In this document: in pieces, positions 6,494 through 15,141 of the stretch
Position numbering within the stretch: the stretch's first letter is position 1
Layout of the letters: every line of letters starts with the position of its first letter
Source: an uncultured Muribaculaceae bacterium
Lineage (GTDB): Bacteria; Bacteroidota; Bacteroidia; Bacteroidales; Muribaculaceae
NCBI GenBank assembly: GCA_934663645.1
Contig: CAKUKR010000049.1
Span: 1 to 17,604 of the forward strand
Direction of reading: 5' to 3'
Length of the DNA: 17,604 bases
Program-made: the position numbers and the translations under genes
Notes under the pieces: generated by a model
Told to the model about the DNA's origin: nothing
The model's database searches: none
What the model saw: only the letters and a program-made list of their open reading frames with translations

Positions 6494-7564
6494 ATGGCAA
6501 CACTCTATATAGACAAAGCAACCACGGTCGCTGATTTGAAACGGCAGTTCCGCAATGCCGCGGGCGGCACACTCCGCGTCTACGACGGCGGTAGTCAAGC
6601 CGACACCAACAAAACGCTGATGTCGCTGGGCGCAACACCCGGAGAACTCAAGTTTCCTATGAGCTGCACCGTTGGCGAGTTCGAGAAATCAATGCGCGAA
6701 GAGCGCGACATGAAAGTCAAGGTCTTCACCGCTGATAACTGGGTAAAAGTGCTCGACGGTATCGCTTTGGCAAAAGTTGCAGAGCTGCCGAAACAGGCAA
6801 CCCGCGAAAAGATGCAACAGTATGCATCAAGCCAGAACGACCTCGGCAGAACAGACAATGTCACCACGTACAGCCACCCCATGCCAGAACAGCCGGACAC
6901 TGCCACGCAGCCGAGCTTGTTCGCGTCAATGGCAGAGGCCGACATACAAAAGTGGCTGGCATCTGCACGCCTGTTCTTCAACGAGAGGGACATGCAGGTA
7001 GACCTTGCAGTATGGCTCGCACAAACAGCCCATTACAACGAAGTCCGTACCGAGTATTACATTCCAAATGAAGAATTGAAGCCAGGAGGCTATGTGTGGG
7101 ACAGCGAGATGCGTATTGACATCGCGCTGCGCAAGTTTGACGAATGGCTCATTATCGAACTGAAATACAAGACCGACGAAATCAGCGAAATCATCAGCCG
7201 CTTTGGCGAGCAGCTCGACGGCAAACATCTGATAGTCAAACATCAGGGAGCGCAAAACCTGTCAATGTATGATTTCTGGAAAGACGTGCGCCGCATCGAG
7301 ATTGTCAAGCAGCGTTTCAACAGCGTAGTCGGAGGCATCGCCCTGTTCCTGACAAATGACAAATACTATCCGAAAGGGCCTAAAGAGGGCGTGTCCTGTT
7401 CAAAATTTTCGATGGCAGAAGGGACGCACGGCACAGACAAGCATTGGCAAGGCTCGGCAGATGCCAGCAACCCGAACTTCGATACACAGCGGCCTTACAC
7501 GCTGCATTGGGCGCCAGCTGCAATAGAGGGTTATGACTTCAGCTATGTATTGCTGCACATCTGA
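6494..7564 (+). CDS. Tandem-repeat domain fused to PD-(D/E)XK-type nuclease domain (356 aa)
   Basis: Residues 1-95 are the two-unit repeat domain also found alone at 3826 (units beginning TTVADLKRQF at 10 and CTVGEFEKSM at 58). A linker (about 100-145) leads to a nuclease-like domain. Glu187 (VRTEYYIP), Asp209 (MRIDIAL) and Glu222-Leu-Lys224 (LIIELKYK) form the E...D-(x)12-ExK arrangement of the PD-(D/E)XK superfamily, used by restriction, repair and transposon-associated enzymes. The C-terminal 100 residues continue the domain (WKDVRRIEIVKQRF, LFLTNDKYYP). The catalytic assignment is by motif reading, with no family name. The repeat domain probably acts as a shared adaptor that brings the nuclease to the same partner as the 104-aa protein (inference). 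Confidence 0.82.
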   Translation: MATLYIDKATTVADLKRQFRNAAGGTLRVYDGGSQADTNKTLMSLGATPGELKFPMSCTVGEFEKSMREERDMKVKVFTADNWVKVLDGIALAKVAELPKQATREKMQQYASSQNDLGRTDNVTTYSHPMPEQPDTATQPSLFASMAEADIQKWLASARLFFNERDMQVDLAVWLAQTAHYNEVRTEYYIPNEELKPGGYVWDSEMRIDIALRKFDEWLIIELKYKTDEISEIISRFGEQLDGKHLIVKHQGAQNLSMYDFWKDVRRIEIVKQRFNSVVGGIALFLTNDKYYPKGPKEGVSCSKFSMAEGTHGTDKHWQGSADASNPNFDTQRPYTLHWAPAAIEGYDFSYVLLHI

Positions 7565-7613
7565 GGCGGCAAGGTTGCACAAACAATATAAACGACACTA
7601 TAAACAACAGATT

Positions 7614-8275
7614 ATGGAAGAACAGAAAAACGAAGGGCCCGAACCGGGGGGGGAGAAGAACATTAATGACAAGATAGGGAAAGCAAAAGTATTCCTGAAA
7701 AAAGGCGCGACAACCGCCCACGGCGTACTCAAAACCGCAAAATCGTTTGGCGTGCCTGTCCCCAAAGCTGCCATAAGGATTAGCGGCATGGTCGCAAACA
7801 AAGTGCGTGTGTACGGAAAGTCGCAGAGCCGCGCCGCACTGGGTATAGCACACGCATACATGACAATGCACCCAGACGCTACGCTGGAAGACCTGCACTG
7901 CGCGTTCCCTGATGACATGCGCCTCGACAGCGATGCAGCCGAATTGTTCATTACAGCGCGGCAAGCCGCTGAATGCGACACATGCCAGTATTTCGCCAAG
8001 CCAGAGGAAATGCTCTGCACCGGTGACGGACAGACAGTGGCTGTATGCCAAGAGTGGTCAAGCGCGAGCTTCGACCGCCTCGTGTCTGTTGCGGCAAACT
8101 ACGGCATCGAAGTAGCGAAAATCGGCGAAACCCCACCAACGGTGAGACCAGCTTCAGCCTCAAATACCTGAACGGGTATGTTCCGCCTGTAAAACAAAAG
8201 AAGAAACGCCGCAAGCGGTGGATGTGTCTCCTCGTCATAGCCCTGATTATTGCGTTCATCGCTATTGTGTTCTGA
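7614..8275 (+). pseudogene. Frameshifted second copy of the tail-anchored membrane protein
   Basis: From ATG 7614 the frame runs through a 58-residue N-terminal extension (helical, Lys-rich) and then the domain of the gene at 3293 (NKVRVYGKSQSRAALGIAHA, YFAKPEEMLCTGDGQTVAV, FDRLVSVAANYGIEVAKIGE), but it stops at 8171. The homologous C-terminus (FSLKYLNGYVPPVKQKKK and the membrane helix WMCLLVIALIIAFIAIVF) continues in another frame to 8275. The switch lies in CCCCACCAAC, about 8131-8140: one extra C in the C4 run would restore a protein of about 220 aa ending like its paralogue. This is either a recent inactivation, a sequencing error or reversible variation. No canonical slippery heptamer in the correct frame was found. 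The restored gene would be tail-anchored. A G8 run lies near its start. Confidence 0.75.
7646..7653 (+). repeat. G8 mononucleotide tract in the 5' coding region of the frameshifted gene
   Basis: Eight consecutive G bases lie at codons 11-14 of the frame starting at 7614 (Pro-Gly-Gly-Glu). Slippage would switch the frame on or off. Such tracts are classic phase-variation sites, but only one allele is visible. Confidence 0.85.
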
Positions 8276-8403
8276 CACAGCAGCCTCTCACACAGCCTTG
8301 TGGCAGCATCTGCCGAAATGATTGATTGTAAGTATATTGTGTAATCCGTTTTGCCTGAACCGGCAATGCGGGAGGCAGGGGCTGCCGCAGGGCTTCATGC
8401 AAG

Positions 8404-8436
8404 CGAGGGGGATATGCCGCCGGCATATCCCCCTCG
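8404..8436. other. Near-perfect 33-base palindrome between convergent genes
   Basis: CGAGGGGGATATGCCG, then a C, then the reverse complement CGGCATATCCCCCTCG. It lies between the end of the accessory cluster (8275) and the end of the minus-strand gene (8459). Neither side has a T-run, so it may be a weak bidirectional terminator or a structural palindrome. The surrounding gap (8276-8458) holds no other recognised feature. Confidence 0.65.
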
Positions 8437-8458
8437 TGTTCCGTGGCGGCGGGGAGGG

Positions 8459-9112
8459 TCAGTTCATCTGCTCCTTGCTCATGCGTCCGCTGTCGAATTT
8501 CCACGCTGAGGCCTCCTCCTTGCCGGCTATCTCGTTGAGCTTGGTGCGCAGCTCTGCCAGCAGCGAGAAGAATGTGCCGAGGTACATGCGCATCTGCTCC
8601 GTAGGCTCTGGAGCGTTGGCGGTTATAACCACGTCAAAGAGCAGAGAGAAGTTGTACTTGTCGGTGTTGTCCTCGTCGTCGTGCGCTATCTCCCATGTGA
8701 ATTTCGGCCCCCAGTTGCTCGCCACCTCGTTGCATGCCGAGATTACGTTCGACAGCTTGGGGTCGTCGGGGGCTACGGAGAGTATGCCAGGCAGGACGAG
8801 CCGCTGCATGGGCGACTCCGTTGGGCCGCACGCCAGGAACGTGAAGCCCTGGAACTTGAACATCCACGTCCGCTCGTTCTCCTGTTTCGGGTCGGTGCCG
8901 AGGCTGTCGAGCACGGGGACGATGAGGTCGCGGTAATAGTCGTAGCCTTCGGGCAGCGGGTACTCCACGCCCATAACGACTGTGCGGCCAGGCTTGGGCT
9001 GCATCATGCGTTGGCGGCGGCGTTGCTTCACCACCTTGCGTATCGCCTCGTCCGCCCACGAATACCCGAGGGCGAGCGCGAAACCGAGCAGTATGTACAG
9101 TACAGTAGTCAT
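8459..9112 (-). CDS. Membrane-anchored hypothetical protein (217 aa)
   Basis: The first 20 residues form a single membrane segment (VLYILLGFALALGYSW). A basic stretch (KQRRRQRMMQPKPGR) follows, then a soluble domain with WMFKFQGFTFLACG (about 83-96) and WEIAHDDEDNTDKYNFSLLF (about 141-160). The alternating acidic strands and final helix are loosely like the YbjN/sensory-regulator or chaperone-like folds, but I make no firm assignment. The ATG at 9112 lies about 42 bases from the transcription start predicted by a good promoter at 9161-9192. It is divergent from the secreted modular protein. Confidence 0.75.
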   Translation of the reverse strand: MTTVLYILLGFALALGYSWADEAIRKVVKQRRRQRMMQPKPGRTVVMGVEYPLPEGYDYYRDLIVPVLDSLGTDPKQENERTWMFKFQGFTFLACGPTESPMQRLVLPGILSVAPDDPKLSNVISACNEVASNWGPKFTWEIAHDDEDNTDKYNFSLLFDVVITANAPEPTEQMRMYLGTFFSLLAELRTKLNEIAGKEEASAWKFDSGRMSKEQMN

Positions 9113-9160
9113 CTGGAAAAGGGTTTATCAGGTGAATAAATATCTTCGTTTGTCGGACTG

Positions 9161-9192
9161 CAAAGTTACACATTTTGTGCCAAACCGCCAAA
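9161..9192 (-). promoter_or_regulatory. Promoter of the membrane-anchored hypothetical gene
   Basis: On the minus strand TTTG (9189-9192), a 20-base spacer and TAACTTTG (9161-9168) match the Bacteroidetes consensus exactly. Transcription would start near 9154, supporting the ATG at 9112. Confidence 0.85.
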
Positions 9193-9288
9193 CGGCTCTC
9201 GCAGCTCGGAAAAGCGGGCGTGAAAACATGCTGAACAACACCTTTGACGCAAGAATATGCACTTTCTGTGAAATATTCAGTCGATAAA

Positions 9289-9320
9289 TTTGCAGTTTTG
9301 GCAGAAAAAGAGTACTTTTG
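9289..9320 (+). promoter_or_regulatory. Promoter of the secreted modular protein gene
   Basis: TTTG (9289-9292), a 20-base spacer and TACTTTTG (9313-9320) match the consensus. Transcription starts near 9327, about 22 bases before the ATG at 9349, excluding the longer frame that opens at 9244. Confidence 0.85.
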
Positions 9321-9348
9321 CTCATTGCTAACACCAAAATCCTTTTTT

Positions 9349-12300
9349 ATGAAAAGAATTTCTCTTCTGATCAGCGCCGGCCTGCTGTCGCTCGCGACAC
9401 TGGCACAGGCAAAGAGTGTCCCCTACGCCTCGGACATGACCGACAGCGAATGGACGATTGTGAATGTCAACGAAGACGACAAAACTTGGGCAGTCGAGAC
9501 CAGCAGCTTTACCGGCACGGGCTATGACAAGGGAGTCAAGTACGGCTACCACAGAACCAACGCCGCCAATGACTGGATCATCTCGCCCGCTGTCACCCTG
9601 ACCGCCGGAACTGAGTACAAGATCAAGTTCTGGCACAAAGAGGGGTCCGGCAACTACAAGGAGAACTTCTCCCTTTATGCCTCTACCGGTGCCACTCCGG
9701 AAAGCCTTACCGCCGGCACGCTCATCGCAGACTACAACGAATCTTACACATCGAGCTGGACCAAGGATGTGTACATCTTCACCCCGACAGAGAGCGGAGA
9801 CTATCATTTCGGCTTCTATGCCTATTCAGCGAAAGACCGCATGAGCATCTACCTGACAGGCTTCGAGGTCGCGTTCAATGCCTTCGCCCCTGCCTCCGTG
9901 TCTAACTTCACCGTGACTCCGGGCGCCAACCGCGCTCTTGAGGCAACCCTGGCGTGGACACTGCCAACGACAGACTCCGACGGCATTGCCTTCGGCGAAG
10001 GTGTCACTGTAAGCAATGTCTACATCTACCGCGACAACGCCCTTGTCCAGACTCTCGGCGGCGACGCTACCACATGGACAGACAACGCCGACAGCGGCCT
10101 GACCACGGGCAAGCACCTGTATGAGGTCGAGGTAGAAGCGAGCGGCGCGCGCAGCGCGCGTGCTTCGGTCAACTCGTCATACATAGGCCCGCTCGTTGCA
10201 AGCCCGATACCTTACGACGCCGGCATAGCGACCATGACCAAGGATGACTTCAGCACATTCTTCGTTGCCCTCAAGGGTGCTGCCGCAACAATCTCAGACA
10301 GCTACAACTGGAGCCTGTACACGAGTTCATACGGCTCCACCGCTTCATATATCAAGCTGGGCGGCGCATACGACAAGGTGTTTGACAACTGGCTGATACT
10401 GCCGCCGATGGTGTTTGACACCGCCGGCAAATACGTCATCACCACCAGCATGGCGTATGCCGACAGCAACGAGTCTGTATTCGACCTGTACCTCGGCACA
10501 GGGTCGACCATAGAAAGCTACACCGATGCCAACAAGGTCGGCACATACCCGACTGTCGGCTACTCGCAGAAGGAATACAAGCTGTACTTCGAAGTCACTG
10601 AACCGGGCACTTACAACCTGGCAATCCACGCCTCTGGCAACACAAAGTCCAGCGACTTCAAGATCTACACCATGACCGTGGACCATGCAGTGTCAAAGCC
10701 GCAGCCTGTGACCAACCTCACAGCAACTCTCGGCGAAGGCAACACTGTCAACCTCAAATGGACCAACCCGACAGAAGACAACACAGGCGAAACACTGACA
10801 GCCGACCTCAGCAGGGTTGAGATATGGGTTGACGGCACACGCGAAACCACCCTCTACGGCGGATTTTACTGCGCACCGGGCATCAACACGTGGGAATCTA
10901 TGGAAATCGAGGGCGCAGGCGTGCATGAGATTACCGTAGTGCCTTACATCGACGCAAACGCTTGCGAGAACCCCGCTTCTGTCTACACTCCGTGGATGGG
11001 CGACCCGACACAGGTGCTCCCCTACTCCTGCGACTTCTCCGACAGCAAGCTGCACTCTCTCTGGACAGTCAAGCCGAAAGCTGAGGGCGAGGCCACATGG
11101 ACAGTCTCCACTTCAGGCGCGACACTCGCCACACCGACTGGCGAAGACGATTACGTCACTCTCAACGATGTGCTGATGACAGCGCCGTTCGACCTCACCG
11201 AGGGATACTACAAGGTGACCGCAAGTGTCAAGGGCGGCTCAAGCAAATACCCGCTGTACTTCGGCCTCGTGGCTAACGATGACGCCAACTATGAGGTCAT
11301 CAACCGGCAGAAGCTCGAGATGACCGGCTATGTGATGAACAACAAGGACCTGTACATCCCCGTCACCACAGCCGGCAAGTACAAGTTTGCAGTCCTCGCC
11401 AACGAGGCTATCGGCAAGTGCAACGACATTGTCCTTACCAAGATTGCCATCGCCGAGCAGCCCGTCATCCCCGCTGCAGCGACAAGCCTCAGCGTAGAGC
11501 CTGCCAGCGACCTCTCGCTTCAGGCCACCATCTACTGGATCAACCCGACGACATGCAACATCCCCGACCTGACACCGGCTATTACCAAGGCTGAAATACT
11601 CCGCAACGGCGAGCTTGTCGCCACTGTCACCGAGGACATCGTAGCCGGCAGCTCTACCGAATACATTGACACTGAAGTCCCCTCACCGGGCGTGTACACA
11701 TACACAGTCAAGCTGTACAACGGCGAGAACACCCTGGCTTCCGGCCACGCAGAGGTTGCAAGCCCCTGGATCGGCGGTGGCCTCGACGTGCCCTACGAGC
11801 CTGAGAACTTCAACGACTGGACGGCATTCAACAAAGCCACGAGCGGCGCAAAGGGCTGGGGCACCGGCTCTGACAACGCTTACATGGCATCATACTCCAA
11901 AATCCCCGACGCATGGCTCATATCACCGCCTATTCTCACTGAAACAGGCAAGAAGTACATCCTCGAGGTCCGTCCGTACAACTTCAGCAGCAACGACCCC
12001 TACACAGTGGATGTTTACCTCGGCACAGAGGCAGATCCTGAACTTATGTTCTTCAACCTCGGCTCTATAACCTGCGAGACGCCGAAGAGCTCAGCAGAGG
12101 CCGTTCAGTTCAAGCTGACAGCAGTAGAGCCGGGCGCAATGCAGTCTGACGGCGACGCGACAACCGACGAGAACGAGCGCATCGAGTTCCCCGCCGGAAA
12201 CATCGCAGCCGGCTTCCATGCCACGACAACAGGCGAAGGCTACATCTGCGACTTCCGCTTCATCCTCGACCCGGAGACTGGTGTTGACGAGGCGGCAGCA

Positions 12301-12501
12301 GACGGCGGCATGACCCTCATGGGCAATGCAGTCCTCATCCCTGCCGGCGCTCGCGACATCACGCTCGCCACTGCAGCCGGACAGGCTATACGCCACTATG
12401 AGGCAACAGACAGCGTAGACCTGTCGCAGCTCGCAGCCGGCGTATACATCGTCAGCGGCAACCTCGACGGCCGCCGCATCGCCCTCAAGGTGGTGAAGTA
12501 A
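9349..12501 (+). CDS. Large secreted protein with alternating jelly-roll and FN3-like modules, T9SS-like C-terminus (1050 aa)
   Basis: MKRISLLISAGLLSLATLAQ is a clear signal peptide, with cleavage probably after Ala20-Gln-Ala. The mature protein alternates jelly-roll modules of the choice-of-anchor/cleaved-adhesin type with FN3-like modules. Jelly rolls begin near 24 (VPYASDM), 285 (PIPYDAG), 557 (VLPYSCDF) and 812 (LDVPYEPENF); FN3-like modules begin near 179, 450 and 707, each with an xxLxW or equivalent strand. The last 60 residues (LAAGVYIVSGNLDGRR...KVVK) resemble the type IX secretion/surface-anchoring C-terminal domain found in Bacteroidetes. The role is presumably surface adhesion or glycan/peptide binding; no catalytic residues were seen. 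The start follows a promoter with a 22-base leader. A strong terminator follows. Confidence 0.88.
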   Translation: MKRISLLISAGLLSLATLAQAKSVPYASDMTDSEWTIVNVNEDDKTWAVETSSFTGTGYDKGVKYGYHRTNAANDWIISPAVTLTAGTEYKIKFWHKEGSGNYKENFSLYASTGATPESLTAGTLIADYNESYTSSWTKDVYIFTPTESGDYHFGFYAYSAKDRMSIYLTGFEVAFNAFAPASVSNFTVTPGANRALEATLAWTLPTTDSDGIAFGEGVTVSNVYIYRDNALVQTLGGDATTWTDNADSGLTTGKHLYEVEVEASGARSARASVNSSYIGPLVASPIPYDAGIATMTKDDFSTFFVALKGAAATISDSYNWSLYTSSYGSTASYIKLGGAYDKVFDNWLILPPMVFDTAGKYVITTSMAYADSNESVFDLYLGTGSTIESYTDANKVGTYPTVGYSQKEYKLYFEVTEPGTYNLAIHASGNTKSSDFKIYTMTVDHAVSKPQPVTNLTATLGEGNTVNLKWTNPTEDNTGETLTADLSRVEIWVDGTRETTLYGGFYCAPGINTWESMEIEGAGVHEITVVPYIDANACENPASVYTPWMGDPTQVLPYSCDFSDSKLHSLWTVKPKAEGEATWTVSTSGATLATPTGEDDYVTLNDVLMTAPFDLTEGYYKVTASVKGGSSKYPLYFGLVANDDANYEVINRQKLEMTGYVMNNKDLYIPVTTAGKYKFAVLANEAIGKCNDIVLTKIAIAEQPVIPAAATSLSVEPASDLSLQATIYWINPTTCNIPDLTPAITKAEILRNGELVATVTEDIVAGSSTEYIDTEVPSPGVYTYTVKLYNGENTLASGHAEVASPWIGGGLDVPYEPENFNDWTAFNKATSGAKGWGTGSDNAYMASYSKIPDAWLISPPILTETGKKYILEVRPYNFSSNDPYTVDVYLGTEADPELMFFNLGSITCETPKSSAEAVQFKLTAVEPGAMQSDGDATTDENERIEFPAGNIAAGFHATTTGEGYICDFRFILDPETGVDEAAADGGMTLMGNAVLIPAGARDITLATAAGQAIRHYEATDSVDLSQLAAGVYIVSGNLDGRRIALKVVK

Positions 12502-12525
12502 TCCCGACAACCTCCCATAACGACG

Positions 12526-12557
12526 AGAGGGTGCGCAGACGGCGCACCCTCTTTTTG
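12526..12557 (+). terminator. Rho-independent terminator of the secreted protein gene
   Basis: GAGGGTGCGC/GCGCACCCTC with loop AGACG forms a 10-bp GC-rich stem, followed by TTTTTGTT (12552-12559). It begins 24 bases past the stop codon. Confidence 0.93.
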
Positions 12558-12601
12558 TTGCCGGTGCATATAAATATGTGTAGCAAAGAAACGGGCGGCG
12601 T

Positions 12602-12632
12602 TTTGGTCAGTCGTGGAATTTTTGTAATTTTG
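12602..12632 (+). promoter_or_regulatory. Promoter of topA
   Basis: TTTG (12602-12605), a 19-base spacer and TAATTTTG (12625-12632) match the consensus. A leader of about 70 bases precedes the topA ATG. Confidence 0.75.
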
Positions 12633-12711
12633 CGCCGAATTTCAACCGGCAGCCCCGGCAAGGGGGAACTGGCTCGCCGCCCCCCCACATCGGTATGCCT
12701 AACAGTTATTT

Positions 12712-15108
12712 ATGAAAAATCTGGTCATAGTAGAGTCTCCCAACAAAATAAAGAAGCTTGGGGAAATTCTCGGCAAGGACTATACAGTGATGTCGAGCTA
12801 CGGACATATCCGCGATCTGCGCAAGAAAGATTTCAGCATAGATGTTGACCACGACTTCGCGCCGCAGTATGAGATACCGGCAGACAAGAAAGAGCTCGTG
12901 CGGAAGCTGAAAGATGCAGCCTCTTCTGCCGACATGGTGTGGCTCGCGGCCGATGATGACCGCGAGGGAGAGGCCATCGCCTGGCATCTGTATGAGGTGC
13001 TTGGTCTGACTCCTGAAAACTCGCGACGCATTGTATTTCATGAGATTACCCCGCCGGCAGTACTGGAGTCCATCAAAAATCCGCGCGGCATCAACTTCGA
13101 CCGAGTCAACGCTCAGCAGGCACGCCGCGTGATAGACCGCATGGTGGGATTTGAGCTAAGCCCTGTCCTGTGGCGCAAGATCAAGCCGGCTCTCTCCGCC
13201 GGGCGTGTGCAGAGCGTGGCTGTAAGGCTGGTATGCGAGCGCGAGAAGGAGGTGCTCGCGTTCAAGCCCGAGCCGTTCTACCGCGTCAACGCCGTGTTTG
13301 CCGATCCGCGCAGCGGCGCGGAAATGCGAGGCGAGCTGAACCGCCGCCTCGACAACAAAGACGAGGCCCGCGCTTTGCTGTCACATTGCGCCCCGCTCAC
13401 ACAGTATACTGTGACGAGCGTGGTGACCAAGCCGTTGAAACGCTCACCCGCGGCTCCATTCACGACTTCGACCCTGCAGCAGGAGGCTTCGCGCCGCCTC
13501 GGCATGTCGGTGGTGCAGGTCATGTCGGTGGCGCAGAAGCTGTATGAGGCAGGACACATCACATACATGCGTACCGACTCGCTCAACCTCTCCGAGCTCG
13601 CGCTCAAGGACATCGCCAAGACCATAACATCGTCGTGGGGCGACAAATACCTGCACACACGCCGTTACCACACCAAGTCGAAGGGTGCGCAGGAAGCTCA
13701 CGAGGCCATACGCCCCACATACATCGCCAAGGAGACCGTCAGCGGCACACAGGCCGAGAACCGCCTCTACGACCTGATACGCAAACGCACCCTCGCCTCG
13801 CAGATGGAAGACGCGGCCTTTGAGAAGACAAACGTGACCGTAAGCATCGACGGTCGCCAGGAGGAGTTTGACCTCGAGGGAAAAGTGACAATGTTCGACG
13901 GCTTTCTGAAGGTATATGCAGCCAGTGACAACACAAAAAACACGGTGCTGCCGCCGCTCGCGCAGGGCGACACACTCGCCCCTATGGAGATGACTGCCAC
14001 ACAGCGGTTCACACAGGCTCCGGCACGGTATTCCGAGTCATCACTGGTCGATAAGATGGAAGAACTTGGCATCGGCCGCCCGTCTACATACGCCAATATC
14101 ATTTCGACTATCCAGACACGCGGCTATGTAGAGCGCGGCTCAAAGGACGGAACGCCACGCTCATACGAGGTGCTGACGCTCACTCCCCCCTCTGCCGAAA
14201 TCTCAGAGCAGACACTCTCCGAAAACTTCGGCAGCGACAAGGGCAAGCTCGTGCCTACCGACGTGGGCATGGTGGTCAACGACTTCCTCACGGTGTATTT
14301 CCCAGACATCCTCGACTACAATTTCACAGCGCGTGTCGAGGAGAAGTTTGACGAAATCTCCCAAGGCAAGCTGGGCTGGCAAAACGAGCTGAAAGACTTC
14401 TACTCCAGCTTTCACCCTGACATCGAGAAGATAAACACCTTGCGCATGGAGCGCAAGGTGGGCGAGCGACGCCTGGGCATCGATCCGAAGAGCGGCCGCC
14501 CGGTATCGGTCAAGATAGGCCGCTACGGCCCGATGGTGCAGATTGGCGAAACTGGCGACGAGGAGAAGCCGCTGTTTGCCGGCATGCTGAAGGGGCAGAG
14601 CATGCAGACTATCACGCTCGAGGAGGCGTTGAAGCTGTTCGAGCTGCCGCGCACTCTCGGCGAATTTGAGGGCAAAACCGTCACCGCTGCCATCGGCCGC
14701 TTCGGCCCGTATGTGCGCCATGACAAGGCCTTCGTCTCAATTCCCAAGGAGCTGACCCCGCAGGGCATCACCCTCGAAGAGGCCATAAAACTCATCGAAG
14801 ACAAGCGCGAGGCTGACAACAACAAGCATATCAAGTCGTTTGACGAACTCCCTGGCGTGGAGGTGCTGAACGGCCGCTTCGGCCCGTACATCGCATACCG
14901 CAAAGAGGGAGCCAAGAAGGCTGTCAACTACAAGATACCCAAAGGACAGGATGCCGCCGCGCTCACTGTGGAAGAGGTTCAGGCTATCATGAAGGCACAG
15001 GATGAAGCCCCGGCACGTCCGCGCCGCCGTGCCGCCGCTGCTGCCTCCAAAACCGCGACTAAGACGACAAAGACAACCAAGTCAACAAAGACCTCCAAGA
15101 AAGCATAA
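12712..15108 (+). CDS. topA: DNA topoisomerase I (type IA)
   Basis: Relaxes negatively supercoiled DNA by single-strand passage through a transient 5'-phosphotyrosine link. The N-terminal Toprim domain has Glu8 (VIVESPNK) and DDDREGEA (81-88) for Mg2+ binding. The active-site Tyr285 lies in HITYMRTDS. The core contains the GIGRPSTYANIISTIQ motif. After about residue 600 come three C-terminal glycine-rich repeats: GRYGPMVQIGE (near 603), GRFGPYVRHDKA (near 661) and GRFGPYIAYRKEG (near 721), without visible zinc-finger cysteines, as in many Bacteroidetes enzymes. From about 763 a low-complexity Arg/Ala/Lys/Thr tail, presumably DNA-binding, ends the 798-aa protein. Length and motifs are normal. 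It is transcribed alone from its own promoter and convergent with the TatD-like gene. Confidence 0.97.
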   Translation: MKNLVIVESPNKIKKLGEILGKDYTVMSSYGHIRDLRKKDFSIDVDHDFAPQYEIPADKKELVRKLKDAASSADMVWLAADDDREGEAIAWHLYEVLGLTPENSRRIVFHEITPPAVLESIKNPRGINFDRVNAQQARRVIDRMVGFELSPVLWRKIKPALSAGRVQSVAVRLVCEREKEVLAFKPEPFYRVNAVFADPRSGAEMRGELNRRLDNKDEARALLSHCAPLTQYTVTSVVTKPLKRSPAAPFTTSTLQQEASRRLGMSVVQVMSVAQKLYEAGHITYMRTDSLNLSELALKDIAKTITSSWGDKYLHTRRYHTKSKGAQEAHEAIRPTYIAKETVSGTQAENRLYDLIRKRTLASQMEDAAFEKTNVTVSIDGRQEEFDLEGKVTMFDGFLKVYAASDNTKNTVLPPLAQGDTLAPMEMTATQRFTQAPARYSESSLVDKMEELGIGRPSTYANIISTIQTRGYVERGSKDGTPRSYEVLTLTPPSAEISEQTLSENFGSDKGKLVPTDVGMVVNDFLTVYFPDILDYNFTARVEEKFDEISQGKLGWQNELKDFYSSFHPDIEKINTLRMERKVGERRLGIDPKSGRPVSVKIGRYGPMVQIGETGDEEKPLFAGMLKGQSMQTITLEEALKLFELPRTLGEFEGKTVTAAIGRFGPYVRHDKAFVSIPKELTPQGITLEEAIKLIEDKREADNNKHIKSFDELPGVEVLNGRFGPYIAYRKEGAKKAVNYKIPKGQDAAALTVEEVQAIMKAQDEAPARPRRRAAAAASKTATKTTKTTKSTKTSKKA

Positions 15109-15141
15109 CCGTTACTGCCTGGGCAGGGAAGAATCGCACGC

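Noticed and set aside
8127..8140. Programmed ribosomal frameshifting to join the two frames of the second tail-anchored copy
   Set aside because: The only X-XXY-YYZ-like heptamer (AAACCCC) is not in the zero frame, and no stimulatory structure was recognised; a one-base loss is simpler.
1879..8275. Mobile element, phage or CRISPR origin of the cluster
   Set aside because: No integrase, transposase, terminal repeats or phased repeat array could be seen in the window.
8322..8936. Plus-strand 204-aa frame across 8322-8936
   Set aside because: It overlaps the palindrome and lies antisense to the better supported membrane-anchored gene (promoter and membrane segment).
13278..14927. Long minus-strand frames inside topA
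   Set aside because: Antisense to a well-identified gene with full motifs and no independent promoter.
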